Below, piece by piece: positions 16,279 through 23,728 of a stretch of 64,000 nt of DNA. Within the stretch, counting starts at the first letter, position 1; each line of letters begins with the position of its first letter. A program made the translations under genes and the position numbers. The stretch is from Salinimicrobium flavum (GTDB lineage: Bacteria > Bacteroidota > Bacteroidia > Flavobacteriales > Flavobacteriaceae): the NCBI RefSeq assembly GCF_042684505.1, contig NZ_JBHULT010000006.1:248001-312000 (forward strand), written 5' to 3'. A model generated the notes under the pieces. The model was not told the origin of the DNA. It saw only the letters and a list, made by a program, of their open reading frames with translations, and did not search any database.

Positions 16279-16295
16279 CTGGTTCCTTTTTCTTT

Positions 16296-18614
16296 TTAAT
16301 CTTTTAATTCCCTGTCATCCCTCTTAAGCCTTAATTTAAGAAGACTGAATACACCTAAAGCCGCAACCGTAAGTACAGAGATCTCAATCAAAGTATCCAC
16401 CCCCCTGAAATCTACCAGGATCACATTCACTACATTCTTACCTTTCGCCAGGATGTAGGCATTATCTGCATAAAAATTACTTACCTCCTTGTTGACCGGT
16501 TGATGGAGTACCTCAAGGGCGATAAGGGTTATCAACAAACCAAAAGAAAGGGAAAGAATGCCGTCAATGACCTTCATCTTGTAATCTGAAATAGATAAAT
16601 ATTTTGGAAGACTCGAAAGCACCAGTACAAACAGAATAACAGTGAGGGTATCAATAGAAAACTGGGTCATTGCAAGATCTGGTGCACTGTAGATCACGAA
16701 CATCAAACAAATCGCATAGCCTACAACCCCCATTGCCACCACAGCTGTTAAACGTGAACGTGCCCCTACCACAAAGAGTACCGAAAGGAACATTATTCCC
16801 ATTATGATCATTTCATAGTAGGTCATTCTTGAAAATGACGAAAGATCTAATGGAAAACCACTTTTCCCGGAGAACAGTGAATAACCTACCAATACCACCA
16901 GGAACAGGACAATGGTCGAAACATAGTTTCTTAAAAAACCGTTCTGGAAGATCCTTGTCCACATGTTTGAGAAATGCCAAACTCCCGAACCAAATTTCAA
17001 CGCGAGATTTTTAGGTGCAATACCTTCGAATCTTTCAGCTTTTGACTCTCTTTCTTCGGAAGGTTTTAGGAAGAAATAGAGGGCAATACCCAATGCCAGC
17101 GTTATCGCGCTCAAGGCCAGTACAAGATTAAAGCCGTGCCATAACTTTAAATAGACTTCCTGCCCGTTCATGCCCACGGAATCCAGGACGGGACGCACCA
17201 GCGGAGCATCTATAAAAGCCGGATAAATCCCTATGAGAATACCCAGAACAGCAAGGATCACCGGCGGCATCCACATAAGAAAACTGGGTAATTGTACCTG
17301 GGAATAGTCTTCCGGTAATTTTCCTGTAAAGGGTTTAATTCCGGCCAGAAATCCTGCATACAGCAACAAGACATTAGTAGCAATGGCAAGAATAGTAAGA
17401 ACTATTGACCAGTCCCCCATCCCAAGAGTTGATTCATAAACGAGATCCTTCCCCACAAAACCTATTGTAGGGGGCATTCCTGCACTGGAGATGGCTGCAA
17501 GAAAACCAGCAATCGCAACAGGGAGCATCACCTTCCGCAGTCCTGAAAGGAGAGTAACATTCCGGGTACCTGTTTCGTGGTCTATAATACCGGTTATCAG
17601 GAAAAGGGTTGCTTTATAAAGGGCATGTACTAATATATAAACAGCAGCGGCGGTAAGGGCATATTGGGTACCTAAACCAATGAGAAACACCAGGAGTCCC
17701 AGCACGGAAATAGTAGAGTAGGCCAGGATCCCTTTAAGATCTGTCCTGAACAAAGTATGTACTGCCGCATAGAACATAGTGATCCCTCCAATAATTATTA
17801 GAGTGGTATTCCAGAATGTTTGATCTCCCAGAACCGGAGTAAATCGTAATAAAAGATAAATTCCGGCTTTCACCATAGTTGCAGAATGCAGGTAGGTAGA
17901 AACAGGAGTGGGTGCTTTCATCGCACCCGGCAGCCAGAAATGGAAAGGAAATTGGGCAGATTTTGTGAAAGCTGCCCCAAAAATGAACAATACGATCCAT
18001 ATATAATATTCGCTTCCCACGAGAACATCGCTCATACCTACCATTTCAGAAATGCTGTAAGTACCGGCAACACTTCCCAGCAGCAGTGACCCCGCCAGTA
18101 ATAAGAAACCACCGGAACCTGTAATGGCAAGAGCGAGTATGGCAGACTTTCTTGATGCCTTACTGGTGTTGTTGAACCCAATTAGAAAAAAAGAACTTAT
18201 ACTCGTTAACTCCCAGAATACGAACATCGAAAGCAGGTTGTCACTTAAGACCAGACCTAACATGGCACCCATGAACATTCCCAGGTAGCCGTAAAACCGG
18301 TCGAGATATTCATGTCCTTTCAGGTAGGCTGCGGTATAGGCAAAAACCAGAAATCCTATCCCGGTGATCAACAGAGCGAACAAAAGGGATAACCCGTCAA
18401 GGGTGAAATTGAGGTTGAGACCAAAGGAAGGTACCCATTCGTAGCTACGGGTAATCACATTTCCTTCAGAAATTTGACCTATAAAGGATAAAAAATAGAT
18501 GAATAATCCAAGAGGAACAACGGCAGAAAGTATCGCAAGTTTACCTTTTATAAATTTCCCAACGAAGACCAATAGGAGAGAAAAGATAAATCCTGAAAGT
18601 ATAGCTGCCAGCAT
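16296..18614 (-). CDS. mrpA: Mrp Na+/H+ antiporter subunit A
   Basis: The largest Mrp subunit is homologous to NuoL and to the small NuoJ-like domain at its C-terminus (about 772 residues from this start). Marks include SDNLLSMFVFWELTSISSFFLIG, KSAQFPFHFWLPGAM and MVKAGIYLLLR in the antiporter part, and the PDLAMTQFSIDTLTVILFVLVL segment in the C-terminal part. The complex exports Na+ (or K+) in exchange for protons. An open frame reaches 18677, but a TATATTTG promoter element at 18642-18649 lies inside that extension and the residues from MLAAILSGFIFSLLL onward look like the family start, so 18614 was chosen. Confidence 0.93.
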   Translation of the reverse strand: MLAAILSGFIFSLLLVFVGKFIKGKLAILSAVVPLGLFIYFLSFIGQISEGNVITRSYEWVPSFGLNLNFTLDGLSLLFALLITGIGFLVFAYTAAYLKGHEYLDRFYGYLGMFMGAMLGLVLSDNLLSMFVFWELTSISSFFLIGFNNTSKASRKSAILALAITGSGGFLLLAGSLLLGSVAGTYSISEMVGMSDVLVGSEYYIWIVLFIFGAAFTKSAQFPFHFWLPGAMKAPTPVSTYLHSATMVKAGIYLLLRFTPVLGDQTFWNTTLIIIGGITMFYAAVHTLFRTDLKGILAYSTISVLGLLVFLIGLGTQYALTAAAVYILVHALYKATLFLITGIIDHETGTRNVTLLSGLRKVMLPVAIAGFLAAISSAGMPPTIGFVGKDLVYESTLGMGDWSIVLTILAIATNVLLLYAGFLAGIKPFTGKLPEDYSQVQLPSFLMWMPPVILAVLGILIGIYPAFIDAPLVRPVLDSVGMNGQEVYLKLWHGFNLVLALSAITLALGIALYFFLKPSEERESKAERFEGIAPKNLALKFGSGVWHFSNMWTRIFQNGFLRNYVSTIVLFLVVLVGYSLFSGKSGFPLDLSSFSRMTYYEMIIMGIMFLSVLFVVGARSRLTAVVAMGVVGYAICLMFVIYSAPDLAMTQFSIDTLTVILFVLVLSSLPKYLSISDYKMKVIDGILSLSFGLLITLIALEVLHQPVNKEVSNFYADNAYILAKGKNVVNVILVDFRGVDTLIEISVLTVAALGVFSLLKLRLKRDDRELKD

Positions 18615-18641
18615 AGGGAACTTCAAAAATTCGGTTAAATG

Positions 18642-18649
18642 CAAATATA
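18642..18649 (-). promoter_or_regulatory. -7 element of the mrp operon promoter
   Basis: TATATTTG on the minus strand fits the Bacteroidota -7 consensus and would start transcription about 20 bases before the chosen mrpA ATG. No matching TTG element is seen at the right distance. The rest of the 288-base gap up to the M61 gene holds nothing I recognise. Confidence 0.5.
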
Positions 18650-18902
18650 GCAGGAAAAAATGAGGTTTTAAACTCACCCTTTGTTTTTAGCAATCAGCTT
18701 TATTTATTCTTATATAGAGAATAAAACGATTTATTTGGTGCTAAAGAATTTAACTAAAATAATAGAAGCTACTCAAGTCTTGTCCTGCTGCAGAAGAGAA
18801 TTTATCGGGTTTTTCCAGATATAAACCTTAAAGCGAAATTTCTTTCGGAAGATGGACAGGCTTGTTATATTTTTCTATTTTACCGGCCTAAAATTATTTA
18901 AA

Positions 18903-20675
18903 ATGCGAATCCTGTTTATTTTGCTTCTAGTCCCTTTTTTAGGTTTCAGTCAAATCAATACCTACAATATCTCATTTGAGGATGCGGTACATCACGAGGC
19001 GAACATCCGGGTTACTTTTCCTGATCTGGACTCCGATAAGCTTAGTGTCAGGATGAGCCGTACTTCCCCCGGTCGCTATGCCTTGCATGAATTTGCGAAG
19101 AATGTTTACGGGGTGACGGCCACCAGCGGCAAGGGAGATACCCTGGAGATCAGCAGGCCCGATCCCTATTCGTGGGAAATCGCAGGTCATGATGGCACGG
19201 TTAACCTTGAATATACCCTTTTCGCAAATCGGGCTGACGGCACATATTCGCAAATCGATGAATCGCATGCCCATCTCAATATTCCGGCTACTTTTATGTA
19301 TGCTGAAACTCTACAGGATCGTCCGGTAGAGGTCACTTTTGATACCAGACAATTTCCTAAATGGCGAGTAGCCACCCAGCTGAAACATGAGCATGGTAAC
19401 ACCTATTCGGCACCAAATCTATATTACTTCATGGACAGTCCTACAGAGGTGAGCGACCATGAGCTAAGGGAATTTGAACTGGACGGGCAAACCATAAATT
19501 TTTCATTACATGGTCCCACTACAAAAGAGGAATTTGACGAGTATTTCGAAAAGGTAAAAAGTATTGTAGGACAGCAAAAAGCTGTTTACGGGGAACTTCC
19601 AAAATTTGATTTTGGAGAATATATTTTCATAGCCTGTTATCTTCCTCATGCTTCCGGAGACGGAATGGAACACCGCAACAGTACAATCCTCACCAGCAGC
19701 AGGCCGCTCGGTGAAGGCGGAATGGAAAGAAATATAGGAACAGTTGCCCATGAATTCTTTCACGCCTGGAATGTAGAACGCATTCGTCCGCAGGACCTGA
19801 AGCCTTTTGATTTTACTGAAGCCAATATGAGCGGATTACTTTGGTTTGCTGAAGGCTTTACCAGCTACTACACGCCCCTCACCCTCGTACGCGGCGGGAT
19901 CATCACTTCTGAAGCTTATGCAGAAGGTCTTAACGGCACTTTTAACTATGTGTGGAACTCTCCCGGCCGCGAATATTTCAACCCTATAGAAATGAGCTAC
20001 CAGGCACCTTTTGTAGATGCCGCCACATCGGTAGATCCGGTTAACCGGGAAAACACCTTTATATCCTATTATTCCTACGGAAGCATGCTGGGACTGGCTC
20101 TCGATTTACAGCTGCGTCAAAAAGGGCAAAATCTGGATGATTTCATGAAGCTAATATGGAAGGAATACGGAAAACAGGAAAAGCCATATACACTGCAAAG
20201 CCTTGATTCAAGCCTTGCACAATATGCAGGAAAGGATTTTGCCAGGGAGTATTTTTCCAAATATATCTATGACAGCAAAATGCCAGATTATGAAGGGCTT
20301 TTCAAAACGGTAGGTATAAAAATAGAAAGAACCTCTGAAAATCCTTTTTTTGGAGCCACAGTTCGTAAGACTGAAGAAGGATTTGTTATCACCGGAAATC
20401 CCCGGAAGAACACTCCTGCTTATAAAGCCAGACTAGCTGAGGGCGACAAGATAATTTCAGTAAATGGGACCAATTTAGATTCTGATGACTCCTGGGAAGA
20501 TGAATTTGCGAAGCATAAAGCAGGTGACATCCTGAATTTGGAGATCGAACGCTTTGGGAAAAACATGAAAAGATCTGTAAAGCTGGAGAAAGATCCGGCT
20601 TATACCATTTCTATTGATGATAATGCCGGGAAAAAGGCTGTGAAGGCGAGAAAAGAATGGTTGGAAGCAAAATAG
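18903..20675 (+). CDS. M61-family aminopeptidase with PDZ domain, secreted
   Basis: The 590-residue protein is an M61 (glycyl aminopeptidase-type) zinc peptidase. It begins with a signal peptide (MRILFILLLVPFLGFSQ), followed by a beta-rich N-domain with the family motif RTSPGRYALHEFAKNVYG, the zinc motif HEFFH at about residues 283-287 (GTVAHEFFHAWNVERIRP), LLWFAEGFTSYYTP downstream, and a C-terminal PDZ domain (about residues 490-570, with AYKARLAEGDKIISVNG). It is probably periplasmic. An earlier in-frame ATG at 18852 would add 17 residues before the signal peptide and is less likely. Confidence 0.93.
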   Translation: MRILFILLLVPFLGFSQINTYNISFEDAVHHEANIRVTFPDLDSDKLSVRMSRTSPGRYALHEFAKNVYGVTATSGKGDTLEISRPDPYSWEIAGHDGTVNLEYTLFANRADGTYSQIDESHAHLNIPATFMYAETLQDRPVEVTFDTRQFPKWRVATQLKHEHGNTYSAPNLYYFMDSPTEVSDHELREFELDGQTINFSLHGPTTKEEFDEYFEKVKSIVGQQKAVYGELPKFDFGEYIFIACYLPHASGDGMEHRNSTILTSSRPLGEGGMERNIGTVAHEFFHAWNVERIRPQDLKPFDFTEANMSGLLWFAEGFTSYYTPLTLVRGGIITSEAYAEGLNGTFNYVWNSPGREYFNPIEMSYQAPFVDAATSVDPVNRENTFISYYSYGSMLGLALDLQLRQKGQNLDDFMKLIWKEYGKQEKPYTLQSLDSSLAQYAGKDFAREYFSKYIYDSKMPDYEGLFKTVGIKIERTSENPFFGATVRKTEEGFVITGNPRKNTPAYKARLAEGDKIISVNGTNLDSDDSWEDEFAKHKAGDILNLEIERFGKNMKRSVKLEKDPAYTISIDDNAGKKAVKARKEWLEAK

Positions 20676-20702
20676 GTTCAAGGTTCAAAATTAAACAAAT
20701 TA

Positions 20703-20748
20703 TTGTTTATCGATAATTTGCCTATATTTGGTATTGAAAAACGATAAC
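20703..20748 (+). promoter_or_regulatory. Promoter and possible operator of the DUF2975/HTH pair
   Basis: TTG (20703-20705), 17 bases, then TATATTTG (20723-20730) is a strong Bacteroidota promoter. The palindrome TTATCGATAA lies between the two elements, and TTGTTTATCG at its left is mirrored by CGATAACAA after the -7 element (around 20742-20750), so the -7 box is framed by an imperfect inverted repeat. Binding by the HTH protein encoded just downstream is an inference. Confidence 0.65.
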
Positions 20749-20750
20749 AA

Positions 20751-21266
20751 ATGAAACAACCGGTTCTTTTAAAAACTATTCTGGATATCTGCTTTATACT
20801 TCTTGCCCTGACATTTTTTAGTGCTCTTGTTATTTTTATAATCACACTTAGTCATGGAGAGAGTCTTTATCCTATTACCATAAATGGAAATATACTTACG
20901 GAAATTACTCCCCCTACTATATTCCTCATTTCAGCAGAATTAGTAATTGGAGGATTGATATTATATACGGTTTATATTCTGAGGAAACTGATAAGGAACT
21001 TTTTAAAAGGAAAATTATACACCAGTTTCCAGATCACGACTTTAAATCTGGTGGGACAACTCATTATACTCATTACCCTTGCCAAAGGATTCATTGATTT
21101 TTTAGGAAAAATTCTGTTTGAATCGAGAGTGGGAGTTGATTTAGGTATGGAATTATCCTTTGGTTCATTTTGGTTTATTCTGGCAATTGGCTTATTCTTT
21201 ATTTATCTCAGCAAGATCTTCAGGAATGCAAAAGATTTAAAAGAAGAAAACGAATTAACCGTTTAG
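20751..21266 (+). CDS. DUF2975 membrane protein
   Basis: This 171-residue protein has four predicted membrane helices (about residues 10-33, 55-76, 97-119, 136-157) and the LRKLIRNFLKGKLYTSFQITTLNLVG segment typical of DUF2975, split around residues 78-103. Members are commonly encoded directly upstream of a tiny Cro/CI-type HTH protein, as here (two bases between the genes). Its function is unknown; it may sense or anchor something for the HTH regulator. Confidence 0.85.
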   Translation: MKQPVLLKTILDICFILLALTFFSALVIFIITLSHGESLYPITINGNILTEITPPTIFLISAELVIGGLILYTVYILRKLIRNFLKGKLYTSFQITTLNLVGQLIILITLAKGFIDFLGKILFESRVGVDLGMELSFGSFWFILAIGLFFIYLSKIFRNAKDLKEENELTV

Positions 21267-21268
21267 CT

Positions 21269-21481
21269 ATGCCCATCATTATCAATCTGGATGTAATACT
21301 GGCTCGAAAAGAAATGAAGAGTACAGAACTCGCTGAGAAGGTAGGGATCACCACGGCAAATCTTTCCATCCTTAAAACAGGAAAAGCTAAAGCTGTACGG
21401 TTTTCAACCCTGGAGGCAATTTGTCGGGAACTGGATTGTCAACCGGGGGATATTCTTAAATATCAGAAAGAACAGGTCTAG
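21269..21481 (+). CDS. Small Cro/CI-type HTH regulator
   Basis: The 70-residue protein is almost only a helix-turn-helix domain of the YozG/XRE_N26 type: MPIIINLDVILARKEMKSTEL, the recognition region KVGITTANLSILKTGK, then FSTLEAICRELDCQPGDIL. The ATG at 21269 was chosen because it starts at the conserved MPIIINLD and follows the DUF2975 stop by two bases; the longer frame from 21170 lies inside the DUF2975 gene. It probably represses its own promoter at 20703-20730 (inference). Confidence 0.9.
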   Translation: MPIIINLDVILARKEMKSTELAEKVGITTANLSILKTGKAKAVRFSTLEAICRELDCQPGDILKYQKEQV

Positions 21482-21529
21482 GGGCCTCCTTGTTATTAAT
21501 CCAAGAACTGGTCTGTTAACTTCGTCCAC

Positions 21530-21556
21530 AAAAAAACCTGTTGCTTTCACAACAGG
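21530..21556 (-). terminator. Terminator of atpDC
   Basis: On the minus strand CCTGTTG (21550-21556) pairs with CAACAGG (21537-21543) across a six-base loop and is followed by seven T. Confidence 0.9.
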
Positions 21557-21582
21557 CTTTCAGTATAAATATTTTGTTCAGC

Positions 21583-21873
21583 TTAATCGGCCAGAACGAT
21601 GACTTTATTGTCCTTCATTTCTACTACTCCGCCGGCAACAGGAAGGATGAGGATCTTACTGTCGGTCGCATCTCTTTTGAATTCCGTAGAAAGATCATCA
21701 GCACTTACGGCATGAGAATGTGTAAAAACTTTGATCTCTCCTTTTGTAAGTACCGAAACAATGGGAGCGTGATTGTTCAACATCTGAAACTGTCCCTGGA
21801 TTCCCGGTACACTTACAGAATCTACTTCTGCACTTAGCAGAACGGCTTCCGGAGTAACTATTTCTAAATACAT
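21583..21873 (-). CDS. atpC: F1 ATP synthase epsilon subunit (short form)
   Basis: The 96-residue protein is the beta-sandwich domain of the epsilon subunit (MYLEIVTPEAVLLSAEVDSV, GQFQMLNNHAPIVSVL). It lacks the C-terminal helical hairpin that gives the 130-140 residue bacterial form its ATP hydrolysis inhibition, so that control is probably absent. It links the central stalk to the c-ring. It lies 87 bases after atpD, with a hairpin repeat in between, and ends in a terminator. Confidence 0.94.
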   Translation of the reverse strand: MYLEIVTPEAVLLSAEVDSVSVPGIQGQFQMLNNHAPIVSVLTKGEIKVFTHSHAVSADDLSTEFKRDATDSKILILPVAGGVVEMKDNKVIVLAD

Positions 21874-21879
21874 ATGTTT

Positions 21880-21957
21880 AGTATTGAGTATTAAGTAATG
21901 AGTATTGAGTAGTTAGTTTAGAAAATCTCAATACTAACTACTCAGTACTCAATACTA
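21880..21957. repeat. AGTATTGAG hairpin repeat between atpD and atpC
   Basis: On the plus strand the gap holds two or more AGTATTGAGTA units (about 21880-21912, with a degenerate copy between them), a GTTAGT tract, a short spacer, and then ACTAACTACTCAGTACTCAATACT in two parts (about 21932-21956) that is complementary to the left arm. A long imperfect hairpin is therefore possible. The same unit and layout occur between sdhA and sdhB and, as a half copy, after rng. Confidence 0.8.
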
Positions 21958-21960
21958 TTT

Positions 21961-23472
21961 TTAAGCTTCAGCTAACATTTTCTCACCGGCTTCGATAGCT
22001 TCTTCAATGGTACCTTTAAGGTTGAAGGCAGCTTCCGGAAGGTGATCCAACTCTCCATCCATGATCATGTTGAATCCTTTGATGGTTTCTTTAATATCAA
22101 CCAACACTCCTTTAAGTCCTGTAAACTGTTCGGCTACATGGAAAGGCTGAGAAAGGAAACGTTGTACACGTCTTGCACGTGATACAGCCAGTTTATCTTC
22201 TTCGGAAAGTTCTTCCATACCAAGGATGGCGATAATATCCTGAAGTTCTTTATATCTCTGTAGTAACTCTTTTACTCTTTGCGCACAGTTATAGTGATCA
22301 TCACCAAGAATATCGGCAGTAAGGATCCTGGAAGTTGAATCAAGAGGATCTACCGCAGGATAAATACCAAGCTCGGCGATCTTACGTGAAAGTACGGTTG
22401 TAGCATCAAGGTGGGCGAAAGTTGTCGCAGGCGCCGGATCTGTCAAGTCATCTGCAGGTACGTAAACCGCCTGTACAGATGTAATAGATCCATTCTTGGT
22501 AGAAGTAATACGCTCCTGCATCGCACCCATCTCTGTTGCCAAAGTTGGCTGGTAACCTACCGCAGATGGCATACGTCCAAGAAGTGCTGACACCTCAGAA
22601 CCTGCCTGGGTGAATCGGAAGATATTATCTACGAAGAAAAGTACATCTTTCCCCTGGCCTTCACCTGCTCCGTCACGGAAATATTCAGCAATGGTAAGAC
22701 CTGATAGCGCAACACGGGCACGTGCTCCGGGAGGTTCGTTCATCTGCCCGAATACGAAAGTAGCTTTAGAGTCTCTTAAAGCAGCTTTATCCACTTTTTG
22801 AAGATCCCATCCGCCTTCTTCCATAGAATGCATAAAATCGTCTCCGTATTTTATAATACCAGATTCAAGCATCTCTCTCAAAAGGTCATTTCCTTCACGG
22901 GTTCTTTCCCCTACTCCTGCGAATACAGAAAGACCACCGTGACCTTTTGCAATGTTGTTGATCAATTCCTGGATCAATACGGTTTTACCAACCCCTGCAC
23001 CTCCAAAAAGGCCAATTTTACCTCCTTTTGCGTAAGGCTCAATAAGGTCAATTACCTTGATCCCGGTAAATAATACTTCTGTAGATACAGATAAATCTTC
23101 AAATTTTGGTGCATCCCGGTGAATGGGCAATCCGTCTTCGTTGGCTTTAGGTAAATTCCCAAGACCGTCAATAGCATCCCCAATAACGTTGAATAATCGA
23201 CCGTACACGTCTTTTCCAATTGGCATTTGAATAGGTGCTCCTGTAGCAACTACTTCCACCCCTCTGCTCAGACCATCGGTTGAATCCATGGAAACGGTTC
23301 TTACCGTATCTTCTCCAATGTGAGACTGAACCTCAAGAACCAATATAGATCCATCCTGTCTGGTAATCTCCAAAGAATCAAAGATTCTCGGTAATTCAGC
23401 ATTCTCTGTGTTAAACGCTACGTCAACCACAGGGCCGATAACTTGTGCAACTTTACCTGTATTTTTAGACAT
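21961..23472 (-). CDS. atpD: F1 ATP synthase beta subunit
   Basis: The catalytic beta subunit (503 residues) makes ATP at the F1 head. It has the Walker A loop GGAGVGKT at residues 157-164, the catalytic Glu E189 in GVGERTREG, the DNIFRFTQAGSEVSALLGRMPSAVGYQPTL region in parts, and the DELSEED-type motif as MEELSEEDK. In this lineage atpDC stands apart from the cluster with the other F1Fo genes, which is not in the window. A TATCTTTG -7 element lies at 23570-23577 upstream. Confidence 0.98.
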   Translation of the reverse strand: MSKNTGKVAQVIGPVVDVAFNTENAELPRIFDSLEITRQDGSILVLEVQSHIGEDTVRTVSMDSTDGLSRGVEVVATGAPIQMPIGKDVYGRLFNVIGDAIDGLGNLPKANEDGLPIHRDAPKFEDLSVSTEVLFTGIKVIDLIEPYAKGGKIGLFGGAGVGKTVLIQELINNIAKGHGGLSVFAGVGERTREGNDLLREMLESGIIKYGDDFMHSMEEGGWDLQKVDKAALRDSKATFVFGQMNEPPGARARVALSGLTIAEYFRDGAGEGQGKDVLFFVDNIFRFTQAGSEVSALLGRMPSAVGYQPTLATEMGAMQERITSTKNGSITSVQAVYVPADDLTDPAPATTFAHLDATTVLSRKIAELGIYPAVDPLDSTSRILTADILGDDHYNCAQRVKELLQRYKELQDIIAILGMEELSEEDKLAVSRARRVQRFLSQPFHVAEQFTGLKGVLVDIKETIKGFNMIMDGELDHLPEAAFNLKGTIEEAIEAGEKMLAEA

Positions 23473-23569
23473 TATCTAATCCTTTAATGTTTTGATTTTA
23501 TAAATACTTAAAAAAGAACCATTAACAGCTTTAAAATTTCTTCTGAAAGCCATTCGCTTTTTCAGGCTG

Positions 23570-23577
23570 CAAAGATA
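23570..23577 (-). promoter_or_regulatory. -7 element of atpD promoter
   Basis: TATCTTTG on the minus strand matches TAnnTTTG and would give a leader of roughly 90 bases. No clear TTG element at the proper distance. The rest of this 256-base gap holds the glmS terminator and nothing else that I can identify. Confidence 0.45.
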
Positions 23578-23670
23578 GTTTTTTTGTAATAAAAGCCTAT
23601 AAGAGAATCAACAACTTTTTTACCTTTTCAAAAAAGCGGGATCTAAAATGACATTTTAGAGTCTCCTGTA

Positions 23671-23708
23671 AAAAGAAACAACCCAAAGCCGTATGACTTT
23701 GGGTTGTT
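23671..23708 (-). terminator. Terminator of glmS
   Basis: AACAACCCAAAG (minus strand, 23697-23708) pairs over 12 bases with CTTTGGGTTGTT (23677-23688) across an eight-base loop, followed by TCTTTTT. Confidence 0.9.
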
Positions 23709-23728
23709 ATATTAATGTGTTTATAAAT

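Noticed and set aside
18615..18677. Upstream start of mrpA
   Set aside because: A TATATTTG promoter element lies inside the extension.
23473..23728. glmS-type ribozyme or riboswitch near glmS
   Set aside because: This gap is downstream of glmS on its strand and contains only its terminator and the atpD promoter; upstream of glmS there are just three bases.
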